Shown: piece by piece, positions 8,562 to 17,313 of the stretch
Position numbering within the stretch: position 1 is the first letter of the stretch
Layout: every line of letters begins with the position of its first letter
Assembly: GCF_040361215.1 (NCBI RefSeq)
Contig: NZ_APND01000005.1
Location: forward strand, 124,001 to 188,000
Direction: 5' to 3'
DNA length: 64,000 nt
DNA from: Salinisphaera dokdonensis
GTDB taxonomy: Bacteria; Pseudomonadota; Gammaproteobacteria; Nevskiales; Salinisphaeraceae
Made by a program: the position numbers and the translations under genes
The notes under the pieces: generated by a model
Database searches by the model: none
Told to the model about the DNA's origin: nothing
What the model saw: only the letters and a program-made list of their open reading frames with translations

Positions 8562-9179
8562 ATGGACCTATTACTTACGGTGCTGGATCTGGCGGGCACG
8601 TTCGTGTTCGCGATCAGTGGCGCGACGGCGGCTGTCCAGCAGCGCCTGGATGTCTTCGGCGTTGCCGTGTTGGCATTTGCGACGGGCACCGTAGGCGGCA
8701 TCACGCGCGACGTGCTGATTGGCGCGACGCCGCCGCTCGCCATTGCAGAACCCAACTATGCATTGATGACCCTGGCGGCGGCGGTGGTGGTCTTTTTCGG
8801 CCATCGGTTTGTCGACCGTATCCAGAGCCCGGTCGCGATCTTCGATGCCGCGGGACTTTCGATGTTCGCCGTAACGGGCACGATTCGCGCGCTCGATTAC
8901 GGCATCTCGCCGATCATGGCTGCCGTGATGGGTATGGTGACGGGGATAGGCGGCGGCATGATGCGCGACGTGCTGATCGCCCGTATGCCGGCCGTACTCC
9001 AACCGGTCGAACTGTATGCCACGGCCGCTCTGGCGGGCTCGTCGTTGACCGTGATCGGCGCGACGCTCGACTGGCCGTTCGTGCCCACGGTGCTCTGTGC
9101 CGCGGGACTGTGTTTCTTTCTGCGCTTCATGGCGCTACGCCGCGGCTGGCGCCTGCCGGCGCCGCGGATCGGCGAATAA
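8562..9179 (+). CDS. TRIC-type (UPF0126) cation channel family membrane protein
   Basis: This is a 205-residue inner-membrane protein with about seven hydrophobic segments. It has two copies of the family's glycine-rich helix: GTVGGITRDVLIG and GIGGGMMRDVLIA. These repeats are diagnostic of the bacterial UPF0126/YicG family, homologous to trimeric intracellular cation channels, which conduct K+ and Na+. Opening with MDLLLTVLDLAGTFVFAISG matches family N-termini, so the ATG at 8562 is chosen over the in-frame ATG at 8529. It could also transport small molecules, as some UPF0126 members are suspected to do. Confidence 0.88.
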   Translation: MDLLLTVLDLAGTFVFAISGATAAVQQRLDVFGVAVLAFATGTVGGITRDVLIGATPPLAIAEPNYALMTLAAAVVVFFGHRFVDRIQSPVAIFDAAGLSMFAVTGTIRALDYGISPIMAAVMGMVTGIGGGMMRDVLIARMPAVLQPVELYATAALAGSSLTVIGATLDWPFVPTVLCAAGLCFFLRFMALRRGWRLPAPRIGE

Positions 9180-9234
9180 CGCACCGCCTGAGACCGCTAA
9201 ACGGTTGCAGTTTGCCATAGCTCAATACGTGAAA

Positions 9235-9262
9235 GCCGGACCGGCACGGCGGCCAGTCCGGC
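9235..9262. terminator. Hairpin between convergent genes
   Basis: A 7-bp inverted repeat (GCCGGAC / GTCCGGC) with a 14-nt loop lies between the TRIC-type gene and the convergent haemoglobin gene. It could serve both, but lacks a T-tract. Confidence 0.35.
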
Positions 9263-9275
9263 CCGCATCGGATAA

Positions 9276-9665
9276 TCAGGCCGCTTCGGCGACCACCATA
9301 GTTCGATAACTCTCGATGATGTCCATGAACTCGCCGACTTCCTGGCGCGGCACGCCAAGCTGGTAGAGCGTGTTGCGAATTTCGTGCGCGGTGACATCGA
9401 ACTCGTAATCAGTCAGGCCCAGATCCTTGTGGGCCTCGAACATGTCGCGGCCGGGATAGCAGGCCGGCCCGCCTGTCTTTTCGATACTCCAGGCCGTCAC
9501 CATGAACTTGTAGCCGGCCTTGTATTGATCGGCGTGGAATTCCTGGACCTTGTCGTTGGCGTTGTTGAGCGTGGCGTTGGTATGCAGCCGGTCGATAAGA
9601 TAATCGACAGCACCGGCGATCGCGTAGGCGCCGCCCAGTCGCTCGTATAGGGTTTGCTCGGCCAT
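9276..9665 (-). CDS. Group I truncated haemoglobin
   Basis: This is a 129-residue globin of the trHbN type. It opens LYERLGGAYAIAGAVDYLID, the usual group I start, and contains GGPACYPGRDMFEAHKDLGL. His79 in that motif lies where the proximal haem ligand (F8) of trHbN sits. The C-terminal EIRNTLYQLGVPRQEVGEFM matches helices G-H. Group I proteins bind O2 and oxidise NO to nitrate. The ribosome binding site GAGGAGG is strong. A palindrome 31 bp upstream of the start may be an operator. Confidence 0.9.
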   Translation of the reverse strand: MAEQTLYERLGGAYAIAGAVDYLIDRLHTNATLNNANDKVQEFHADQYKAGYKFMVTAWSIEKTGGPACYPGRDMFEAHKDLGLTDYEFDVTAHEIRNTLYQLGVPRQEVGEFMDIIESYRTMVVAEAA

Positions 9666-9986
9666 CGTCTCCTCCTCGCATGAATTGTTTGTTGTCGATG
9701 CGACATCGCCGCTTGAATCGTCGCGTTCAATTGCGGGCGATCTTTGTTGGTATCACAGATTACCGACGGATCCAATCGAACACTGGTCCGCGGTTTGGGT
9801 GCGGTCAGCCGTTGGGCTCGACACCCTCGAGCACGCGGTAGCGAGCGCATGCGTGCTCGATCAACGGGCCTGATAGCTCGCGTTGACCGTCTTTAGCTCT
9901 GCGCCCTGGCAGGCCCGGGCAGCACTGAGCACGGGCGCCGATCGCTATCCGGGCATGCCGCGCGTGACCACCCGATCGTTGGGCCG
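9666..9986. other. Intergenic region with two inverted repeats
   Basis: This stretch lies upstream of the haemoglobin gene. It contains the CGATG-CGA-CATCG palindrome at 9696-9708 and a 10-bp inverted repeat (TCGAGCACGC / GCGTGCTCGA) at 9827-9860 with a 14-nt loop. No gene is visible. Confidence 0.5.
9696..9708. promoter_or_regulatory. Palindrome upstream of the haemoglobin gene, candidate operator
   Basis: The perfect dyad CGATG-N3-CATCG sits 31-43 bp upstream of the globin start codon, where a promoter-overlapping operator is expected. The regulator is unknown; the sequence does not clearly match NsrR or NorR sites. Confidence 0.3.
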
Positions 9987-10181
9987 CTACAGCCAGGGTG
10001 AATGGCGTTTATTGCCTTCAGCCTCGTAGCGTTCGGCATCCGACCGACTTGGGCATATCAGCATCGCCAGACATCCGAACGTACTGAATAGTAAGGCGTT
10101 ATCCGGCACGTCGTCGTAGGCTCGCCCGCTCTCTAAAACTTCAGTCGTAGGAAAGACCAGGCGCTGGCAGGTAAACGTCAT
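9987..10181 (-). CDS. Possible 64-residue small protein
   Basis: The frame encodes MTFTCQRLVFPTTEVLESGR and ends in RHSPWL, 64 residues with balanced composition rather than the Arg-rich look of noise. GAGGAG lies five bases upstream of the ATG, one of the best ribosome binding sites in the area. A hydrophobic segment (ALLFSTFGCLAMLIC, residues 29-43) could be a single membrane helix. It is divergent from the BCCT transporter gene. No homologue is known to me. Confidence 0.45.
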   Translation of the reverse strand: MTFTCQRLVFPTTEVLESGRAYDDVPDNALLFSTFGCLAMLICPSRSDAERYEAEGNKRHSPWL

Positions 10182-10306
10182 TTTTCTCCTCACGACTGCG
10201 GAAATATCGCGTGTTGCCTGTCCCATAAGCCACTGCGGCATGGGCGCTTTGCGCTACCCGATCACGATAGGTATGTTGAATTACAGCCACCAGGGAGAAG
10301 TAGGCT

Positions 10307-11917
10307 ATGGAAACATTCGCGAGAAAGCTGGGCCTGAAGACTGATCCGGCAATTTTTTTCGTATCTGCGGGGATCATGGTGATCTTTCTCATCGCCCTGT
10401 TGATCGCGCCCGGCCCGATCGGGGACGCATTCGGTGCAGGCCGTGCGTGGATCGTCACGAATCTCGGCTGGTTCTTCATTTTCGGCGTGACCAGCTGGGT
10501 CGCCTTCCTCCTGTGGGTCGCACTCAGTCGCTTTGGCTCTATTCGCCTTGGCGGTAACGATGCGACGCCTGATTACGGCAACATCTCCTGGTTCACCATG
10601 CTGTTTGCCGGTGGCATTGGCACGGTGCTGATGTTCTGGGGTGTCGCGGAACCCATCTCTCACTTCGCCACACCGCCACGACCGGAGGTCGCGCCGTTCT
10701 CCCCAGAGGCCGCAGACGACGCGATGGGCTTCGCGATCTATCACCTCGGTCTCCATACCTGGGCGATCTTCACCCTCCCCGGGCTGGCTTTTGCCTACTT
10801 CATCTACCGCTACAACCTGCCGATGCGCTTTTCGTCGGTGTTCTATTCGCTGATCGGCGACCGCATCTACGGCCCGGTCGGCAAGACGCTCGACGTTTTC
10901 GCCATCCTCGGCACGTTGTTCGGCGTCGCGGTTTCCATCGGCCTCGGCACCCAACAGATCAACGCCGGCCTGACCGAGCTGATGGGCGTGCCCGATTCGG
11001 TCACGACCAAGGTCATCATCATCGCGGTGCTCACCACCGTGGCGGTCGCCTCGATCACGGCCGGACTTGATGCGGGCGTAAAACTGCTGTCGAACGTGAA
11101 TATCGGCATGGCGGTCGGCTTGATGATCTTCGTGTTGGTGACCGGCTCGACCGTCTTCCTGCTGCGCTCGATCATCGAGACCTTCGGCATCTATATCTCC
11201 AGCATTGTGCCGATGGCGTTCTGGAACGACGCGCTGGCCGAGTACACGCACGAAGAAGGTGGCTGGGGCTGGCAAGGCAGCTGGACGGTTTTCTATTGGG
11301 CGTGGACGGTAACCTGGTCGCCGTTCATCGGCATCTTCGTGGCACGTATCTCGCGCGGTCGCACGATTCGCGAGTTCGTGCTTGGCGTGCTGTTCGCGCC
11401 CTCGATATTCACCCTCGTCTGGTTTGCCATCTTCGGCTGGTCGGCGATGGAAATAGACGGCATCGGTGCAGAGGCCCGTGCCGCGTTGGGTGATCAGGCC
11501 GGGGCTCTGTCCAACGCCGTGAGCGAAAGCGTGCCGCTGGCGATGTTCGCCTTCTTCGACCACTTCCCGCTGGCGACCTTGATCAAGGGTCTGGCCGTGG
11601 TGATTGTCGCAATCTTCTTTGCGACGTCTTCCGACTCCGCGTCGCTGGTCGTGGACATGCTGTGTACCGGCGAGCCCGATCCCGGCCCCGTGCATCAGCG
11701 GATGTTCTGGGGTATTTCCGAAGGCGTGCTGGCCGCGATGCTGATCGTGCTCGCAGGCGAGGCCGGGCTCACAGCACTGCAACAGGTCATCACCGTGGTC
11801 GGCTTGCCGATGTTCATCCTGGTGTTTGCGATGATGTTCGCGCTCATGCGCGGGCTATCGCAGGAAGACCTGAGCGAAGTCACCGTGGGCAAGCCGCCCC
11901 GCGTGGATCAGCTCTAG
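10307..11917 (+). CDS. BCCT-family (betaine/choline/carnitine) transporter
   Basis: This 536-residue protein has 12 predicted membrane helices. The glycine-rich TM3 segment (GGIGTVLMFWGVAEP) and the TM8 signature (FYWAWTVTWSPFIGIFVARISRGRT region) define the family. These Trp residues form the aromatic box for quaternary amines. BCCT carriers take up compatible solutes such as glycine betaine by Na+ or H+ symport, in keeping with a salt-tolerant host. The C-terminal tail after TM12 is short (about 25 residues), unlike the long sensory tails of BetP-type osmosensors, so activity may not be osmotically gated. GGGAG lies upstream of the ATG. The gene is monocistronic. Confidence 0.93.
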   Translation: METFARKLGLKTDPAIFFVSAGIMVIFLIALLIAPGPIGDAFGAGRAWIVTNLGWFFIFGVTSWVAFLLWVALSRFGSIRLGGNDATPDYGNISWFTMLFAGGIGTVLMFWGVAEPISHFATPPRPEVAPFSPEAADDAMGFAIYHLGLHTWAIFTLPGLAFAYFIYRYNLPMRFSSVFYSLIGDRIYGPVGKTLDVFAILGTLFGVAVSIGLGTQQINAGLTELMGVPDSVTTKVIIIAVLTTVAVASITAGLDAGVKLLSNVNIGMAVGLMIFVLVTGSTVFLLRSIIETFGIYISSIVPMAFWNDALAEYTHEEGGWGWQGSWTVFYWAWTVTWSPFIGIFVARISRGRTIREFVLGVLFAPSIFTLVWFAIFGWSAMEIDGIGAEARAALGDQAGALSNAVSESVPLAMFAFFDHFPLATLIKGLAVVIVAIFFATSSDSASLVVDMLCTGEPDPGPVHQRMFWGISEGVLAAMLIVLAGEAGLTALQQVITVVGLPMFILVFAMMFALMRGLSQEDLSEVTVGKPPRVDQL

Positions 11918-11936
11918 ATAGCAGGCGTCAGCCTAC

Positions 11937-11964
11937 GGGCGCGGGCAGCACGCCGCTCGCGCCC
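11937..11964 (+). terminator. Possible terminator hairpin after the BCCT gene
   Basis: The stem GGGCGCG / CGCGCCC encloses a further partly paired GC-rich loop, beginning 19 bp after the stop codon. There is no T-run. Confidence 0.35.
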
Positions 11965-12160
11965 GACAGGCCTTTGACCGGTCCAATCACGGCCGGCACT
12001 GGCGCGTTTTCCCGTTTTATTGGTGTAACCGCCATTCCCATCGCCGACGGTGCTAAGTTCGACCGCAGGCCATAGGTGGGACGGGCCAGGACTGGTTCGC
12101 CTGCCGTTGGCTCCGAGCATTCCTATTGCAGCGATCCACTACGGCCAGGAACACGCGCCC

Positions 12161-13432
12161 ATGAAACCCGAGACCATTGCCCTGCATGCCGGCTACGTGC
12201 CGGACGAACAGCACGCCGTCGCGGTGCCGATCCACCAGACGACGTCCTACGCGTTCGACGACGCGCAACACGCGGCCGATCTGTTCGACCTGAAGGTCCA
12301 GGGCAATATCTACAGTCGGATCATGAACCCGACCTGCGCGGTGCTGGAACAGCGCATCGCGGCCCTGGAAGGCGGCGTGGGCGCGCTCGCGATGGCGTCC
12401 GGTATGGCCGCAATCACGGCAGCCGTGCAGACCATCGCGGAAGCCGGCGACAACCTGGTCTCGATCAGCGAACTCTATGGCGGCACCTACAACCTGTTCG
12501 CGCATACGCTGCCGCGTCAGGGCATTGAGGTTCGCTTCGCCGACCAGACCGATCTCCAGGCCATGGCCGGATTGATCGATGCACGCACGAAAGCGATCTA
12601 TTGCGAATCCATCGGCAATCCGTCGGGCAACGTGGCGAACCTGGAGCAACTCGCGAAGATCGCGCACGATCACGGCGTGCCATTGATCGTGGACAACACG
12701 GTGCCCTCGCCCACGCTACTGCGGCCAATCGAGCACGGCGCGGACATCGTCGTGCACGCTGCAACCAAGTATATCGGCGGACATGGCACGACCATCGGCG
12801 GTGTGATCGTCGATTCCGGGCGTTTCCCCTGGCTGGATCATGCCGAGCGATTTGCGCTACTTACCGAGCCCGACCCGTCCTACCACGGCGTGAACTATGC
12901 AAAAGACGTCGGCGAGGCGGCATTCATCACCCGCGCGCGCGTCGTGCCACTGCGCAACATGGGCGGCGCGATGAGCCCGTTCAACGCCTGGCAGTTCCTG
13001 CAGGGCCTGGAAACGCTGGCTCTGCGCATGGAACGCGTGTGCGAAAACACCCAGCGTGTGGCCGAATACCTGGAAGCACATGAGCGCGTGAGCTGGGTCA
13101 GCTATGCCGGCCTGCCAAGCCATCGCGACCACGCGCTGGCGCAGCGCTATATGGCCGGCCAGGCTTCCGGCATTCTGAGTTTCGGGATCCACGGCGGATT
13201 GGACGCCGGGGTGCGCTTCTACGATGCGCTCAAGCTGTTCATTCGCCTCGTCAATATCGGCGATGCCAAGAGTTGTGCCTCGATGCCCGCTGCGACCACA
13301 CATCGCCAGCTCAACGACGCCGAGTTGCAAAGCGCCGGTGTCACAGCAGACATGGTGCGTCTATCGGTTGGCATCGAACATATCGACGACCTGATCGCCG
13401 ATCTAGAGCAAGCGCTGGCCGTGACTGGCTGA
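12161..13432 (+). CDS. metY: O-acetylhomoserine sulfhydrylase (MetY-type, PLP-dependent)
   Basis: This 423-residue enzyme belongs to the Cys/Met-metabolism PLP family. It shows YSRIMNPTCAVLEQRIAALEGG and the following ASGMAAI segment at the phosphate-binding region, the Asp of VDNTVPSP, and the Schiff-base lysine in VHAATKYIGGHGT. The long insert around HGVNYAKDVGEAAF and the starting ETIALHAGY are typical of O-acetylhomoserine aminocarboxypropyltransferases, which make homocysteine from O-acetylhomoserine and sulfide. The ATG at 12161 gives the family N-terminus; AGGA lies 11 bases upstream. I examined the 240-bp leader for a SAM riboswitch and found no convincing match. Confidence 0.92.
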   Translation: MKPETIALHAGYVPDEQHAVAVPIHQTTSYAFDDAQHAADLFDLKVQGNIYSRIMNPTCAVLEQRIAALEGGVGALAMASGMAAITAAVQTIAEAGDNLVSISELYGGTYNLFAHTLPRQGIEVRFADQTDLQAMAGLIDARTKAIYCESIGNPSGNVANLEQLAKIAHDHGVPLIVDNTVPSPTLLRPIEHGADIVVHAATKYIGGHGTTIGGVIVDSGRFPWLDHAERFALLTEPDPSYHGVNYAKDVGEAAFITRARVVPLRNMGGAMSPFNAWQFLQGLETLALRMERVCENTQRVAEYLEAHERVSWVSYAGLPSHRDHALAQRYMAGQASGILSFGIHGGLDAGVRFYDALKLFIRLVNIGDAKSCASMPAATTHRQLNDAELQSAGVTADMVRLSVGIEHIDDLIADLEQALAVTG

Positions 13433-13904
13433 CAAGTGGCGGCCCGCCAAGTCCCGTGTTGTTGGTCAACAGAGCCGGCATCGACTTGGCCGGTCGCTCG
13501 CCGATTTGCCAGTCATTGGGGCTTTTCAAGCCTCACGTATTGGCAGACCGTGCCGATAGTCTTTTCATGGACAAGCGGATACGACTCACAGCGGCATCCG
13601 AGCGCGGCTATCCGCCGGGCACTCCTTGGCCAGTCCACGCCACCGCCGGGACGCGAGCATTGATCCCGAGCAGGCATGGGGCCTTTTCGGGATCCGTCCG
13701 CCGCGCCCGATATATGTATGACGCCGAGGGCTTGCAACACGCACGGACCATCGTCGAGACCGCCAGATGCATGTCGCCATCAGTGTTTCTTCTGGCGGCG
13801 GCATGAACATGCACGCCCCCCGGAGCGCCCGCCTTCGAGAACGCTTAGCCGCTACACTGATACTGCTACCGGGGCCGGTGCGTGCCTCAAGGAAGAGCGG
13901 ACGG
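13433..13904. other. Intergenic region
   Basis: This stretch lies between metY and the diguanylate cyclase gene. It includes an in-frame upstream extension of the cyclase frame (from 13767) that is Arg/Leu-rich and not membrane- or domain-like. No RNA gene or repeat is recognised. Confidence 0.45.
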
Positions 13905-14924
13905 ATGAACCAGGGGACGCCCGAGGGGGACTCGGATCTGTCGCAGCGACATCGGCGGGAACTTCTGCGCCTGCTGCTGTGGTTCACGGTGTTGTTCAGC
14001 GTCGGGTTCATCGCGATCAACTTCAGCGTCGGCAAGTACGGGCTGATGGCCATCGAGATCGCAGTCGCCGTGTTTGCCGTGTGGCTCCTGACCATCCTCC
14101 CGCGCACGCCCAATCTGCGCCGATGGGCATTGGTCTATATGGTCACCCTGCTCAGCGGGACGATGTTCGCCTTTGCGTCGCCGGCCACATCGATCACGGT
14201 ATTCAGCTGGATACTGGTCATGCCGGTGCTGACGCACCTGCTGCTCGGCCGCTGGCTCGGCGGCGTGCTGTCCCTGTTCTATCTTGTGTTGTCTGCGAGC
14301 ATTTTCTGCTGGCGGTTTGGCACCACCCAGTTAATGGATACGCCGGGTTCGATTGCGAATATAGTGACGGTCACCGCCTGCGCCTATCTGTTTTCGCACG
14401 TCTACGAAGCCAGTCGAGAGCGGGCCGAGCAACAGCTATCCGTCATGGCGTTGACCGATTCGCTGACCGGGCTCGCCAACCGCACGCAGTTGGAGCAGTC
14501 TTTTTCGCGCGCGGTTCTTCAGCGCCAACTGCCGCTTTCGCTCGTGATGATCGATCTGGACTACTTCAAGCGCATCAACGACGAACACGGGCATGCGACC
14601 GGGGATGCGGTGCTACGTATCATTGCGCAGGCGATGCGCGAGCATATCCGGGAGAGCGATCTCGCCTGTCGGCTTGGCGGCGAAGAATTCTGTCTGCTGC
14701 TGCCGAGCACGAATCCGCAGCGCGCCCGCCGGCTGGCCGACCGCCTGCGCGAGGACATCGAAACGCTGGAGTGCCGGCACGAGGACGCCGTCCTGAAACT
14801 GACTGCGAGCATTGGCGTCGCTACAGCGTCGAACCCCACCGACGGGCTCGACCCGATGCTCCATGTCGCCGACCAGAATCTCTATCGGGCCAAGTTCGCG
14901 GGCCGCAACTGCGTGGTGGGCTGA
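13905..14924 (+). CDS. Membrane-bound diguanylate cyclase (GGDEF)
   Basis: This is a 339-residue protein. About five or six membrane helices (residues 22-165) lead into a short coiled segment (ASRERAEQQLSVMAL) and a C-terminal GGDEF domain. The active-site motif reads GGEEF (about residues 259-263), a functional variant. An RESD I-site sits five residues before it, so the enzyme is probably inhibited by its product. It makes c-di-GMP from two GTP. The membrane part resembles 7TM/MASE-type sensors without a clear named match. The start at 13905 is preferred because AAGGAAGAG lies upstream and the protein is then compact. Confidence 0.9.
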   Translation: MNQGTPEGDSDLSQRHRRELLRLLLWFTVLFSVGFIAINFSVGKYGLMAIEIAVAVFAVWLLTILPRTPNLRRWALVYMVTLLSGTMFAFASPATSITVFSWILVMPVLTHLLLGRWLGGVLSLFYLVLSASIFCWRFGTTQLMDTPGSIANIVTVTACAYLFSHVYEASRERAEQQLSVMALTDSLTGLANRTQLEQSFSRAVLQRQLPLSLVMIDLDYFKRINDEHGHATGDAVLRIIAQAMREHIRESDLACRLGGEEFCLLLPSTNPQRARRLADRLREDIETLECRHEDAVLKLTASIGVATASNPTDGLDPMLHVADQNLYRAKFAGRNCVVG

Positions 14925-15005
14925 TACGCCGCCTGCTGGGGCGCGACTACGCCCAGGAAGCGCCGCGCAGCGCCTGAAGGCACCATATCGAACACGTCCG
15001 CCTCG

Positions 15006-16094
15006 TCACAGCGCCACGATCAGCCCCTCGTCTGGCGCAATTCGTCCGGCGCAGACATCCGGATATACGACAGCGAATTCGTCGAGCCCACTGATCGGGG
15101 TCAGCTTCAGCCATTCGCGGCTTTGCAGCGTGGCATCGCGCAGGAACGCCGATGTCTTTTCCGCAAAGCCTTCCGGGCCCCAGTCCTTGTAGCGCTTCTG
15201 GATGTGACTCGGCGCAAAGAAGAATTCGCTGCGTTCGGCGATCACGCCGTCGCTCTTCCCGGTCTCCTCCCAATGGGTCAGGCCGACGTTGATGCATCGG
15301 ACCATGTTCTCGCCCAAATGTCGGTGCAGACGCCCGAGCACATCGCCGTTGCCGGACATGTCGACGACCGCCGTGGGAATGCTGGCATCGATCTCCAAGA
15401 GTTCGTCGTAGGAGGCGACGCGGTCGTATAGACCCAGACGATTCACGAAGGATTGATTGCGCTCGGCTGTGACGCCCAGGACAGCCGGCGCATTGGCGTC
15501 GACGTGCAGCGCATAGGCCAGCCCGATGCTCGTCTTGCTGGATGCACTGACAATGATCACGCGGCGCGCGCCGTACCAGTCGGCGTCCTGCAGTACGTCC
15601 CAGAGGCAAAAGGACGTGATGTGCAAAGGCCAGAGCAACATGCGTTCGTCGTCCATGCTGGGTTCGTAGCCGGGCTCCTGTGCCACGCGGCTGTAGCTGT
15701 TGTAGGCCGCCGGCAACTCGACGCGATGAGCGGCGCCGTCGATCAGCCGTTCCGCGCGTACTCCCACTGGCTCCATGGTCATGCAGTGGGCCGGCGGGAA
15801 ATAGCCGTAGAGGCGTTCGCCCACCGGCACATCGGCTACGCCGGACGCGACTACGCGCCCGAAGCCCCAGACCGGGATCAACCCCCAGCAGTCCGCATCT
15901 TGACCGTCGGGTTTGAAGAACTGCCAGTAGCCCAGCCTGTCACCCATGGTTGCGTAGGTGATGTTGTTGGCGGTGAAAGCGAAGCGTTCGACTTGAACGC
16001 GGATCTCGCCGTCCGCCACATCGACCGACTCGTCATCCGTTTCGACCAGGCGCGTACGCCGAAAATCGTTCTTCTGCACTTGGAACTGGGTCAT
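15006..16094 (-). CDS. DUF2855-family protein (MDR-like fold)
   Basis: This 362-residue protein starts MTQFQVQKNDFRRTR. It carries the family-like block VERFAFTANNITYATMGDR near residue 35 and GLIPVWGFGRVVASG near residue 70. These resemble the N-terminal half of medium-chain dehydrogenase/quinone reductases. A central VIIVSASSKTSIGLAYAL replaces the usual glycine-rich Rossmann motif with a Ser/Thr-rich one. This is typical of DUF2855, where cofactor use is unproven. The start was set at 16094, where conservation begins; the upstream extension is not protein-like. The enzyme's substrate is unknown. Confidence 0.85.
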   Translation of the reverse strand: MTQFQVQKNDFRRTRLVETDDESVDVADGEIRVQVERFAFTANNITYATMGDRLGYWQFFKPDGQDADCWGLIPVWGFGRVVASGVADVPVGERLYGYFPPAHCMTMEPVGVRAERLIDGAAHRVELPAAYNSYSRVAQEPGYEPSMDDERMLLWPLHITSFCLWDVLQDADWYGARRVIIVSASSKTSIGLAYALHVDANAPAVLGVTAERNQSFVNRLGLYDRVASYDELLEIDASIPTAVVDMSGNGDVLGRLHRHLGENMVRCINVGLTHWEETGKSDGVIAERSEFFFAPSHIQKRYKDWGPEGFAEKTSAFLRDATLQSREWLKLTPISGLDEFAVVYPDVCAGRIAPDEGLIVAL

Positions 16095-16566
16095 TCTGGA
16101 CACTCCGGCCTTGGTTATTTTCACGGTGCTTAGGCGGTTCCCGGGCGAATAAACGAGGTCGTTCTGGATGGCGAGATCGCCCTCATTGCCCCGACCGCTG
16201 ACCATCAGCCTGACGCAATTTCGCATAATCCGTGTAGGTGGGCGGCATCGGATGCCTAGTGACACGGAGCCAGTGTGCGCCAACGTTCTTATCAGACCGC
16301 GCAATCTGCGCCGCCCACGGACGCCGAGTTGGGGTGCATTCTCGATTGGCCCGAAATCCCAGCCGACGTGAACGTAGCCGATGCGCGCACCTGCACTGGC
16401 GTCGCCGGTGATGCCTTGCATGGCTCGCGTCGCAGCTATCGCCAGACCGCTAGACGAATCAGGCTTGGAGGGTGGCCCTTACCATGTGCGATATCCAGCC
16501 CCGGCGAGAGACACGGCACCTATCGCATCGTTATCATCGCAATGCCCTGATCTCGAATGTCCTCTC

Positions 16567-17310
16567 ATGCCTCACGCCGTCCCGAACCTATCGCTGCTCT
16601 GCCTTGGTACCGGACGCGGCGCGACCGCGGTGTACGACGGCGAACCCAGCAGTGCCGCCGCACTACTCGCGGACGGCAAGCCGATACTGCTCGTGGATGC
16701 GGGCTTTGGCGTGGTGCGGGCCTGCAAGCGGGATTTCGGGTACGTGCCGCAGACGATCCTGATCACCCATAACCACAGTGACCATGCCGCCGAGTTGCCG
16801 GTGATTCTGGCCGCCGAAAGCGATCGCGGTCGCCGCCCGCGCGTGATCGCCGCGCCGGACGTTGCCAATCGGCTGCGAACCCATCGTTTGCACGAATTGG
16901 AAAGCACCAACCAGCCGCTTTCGTATTTCTGCGATTGGCAGGAGCCAACGACGAGTGACCCGATCGCCTTGTCCGACACGCTTTCCATCACCCTGCTATC
17001 TGCCCGCCACAGCGAACCCTGCTTCGGCTTCATCCTCGAAGAAAGCGGCCGCGCGATATTCGCCTACGGCGGCGATTCGGCATGCGACCCGAACTATTAC
17101 GATCAGCTCTGGGCCGCCCCGAGCGTGGTGCTCGACGCCCGCTCGAAAGCCAACGCAGAACATGCCGGGTTCGACGAGGTCGCCGCGTACTGTGCGGACC
17201 GGCCTGAACGCGAACTCTGGATCACCGGCTATGGTCGAGCCGATCAGGCGCCGGGCGATCTTAGGGCGCTGCGCGTCGGCGATACCATTGACCTCACACC
17301 GGCCGACTAG
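16567..17310 (+). CDS. Metallo-beta-lactamase-fold hydrolase lacking the last His ligand
   Basis: This 247-residue protein has the metal-binding motif THNHSDHAAE (HxHxDH), a later His in ARHSEPCFGF and an Asp in YGGDSA, as in the RNase Z/arylsulfatase branch. The C-terminal strand that normally carries the final histidine (LTH-type) reads WITGYGRAD instead, so one zinc ligand appears to be missing. The protein may bind a single metal or use another residue. The next gene starts 4 bp after the stop, suggesting one transcript. Cytoplasmic; substrate unknown. Confidence 0.85.
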   Translation: MPHAVPNLSLLCLGTGRGATAVYDGEPSSAAALLADGKPILLVDAGFGVVRACKRDFGYVPQTILITHNHSDHAAELPVILAAESDRGRRPRVIAAPDVANRLRTHRLHELESTNQPLSYFCDWQEPTTSDPIALSDTLSITLLSARHSEPCFGFILEESGRAIFAYGGDSACDPNYYDQLWAAPSVVLDARSKANAEHAGFDEVAAYCADRPERELWITGYGRADQAPGDLRALRVGDTIDLTPAD

Positions 17311-17313
17311 CTT

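Noticed and set aside
10262..11782. 506-residue minus-strand frame across the BCCT gene
   Set aside because: It is the reverse shadow of a clear transporter; its composition (Asp/Arg/His/Gly) is typical of antisense frames in GC-rich DNA.
11965..12160. Possible SAM riboswitch before metY
   Set aside because: No arrangement of conserved loops of the known SAM classes could be found by eye.
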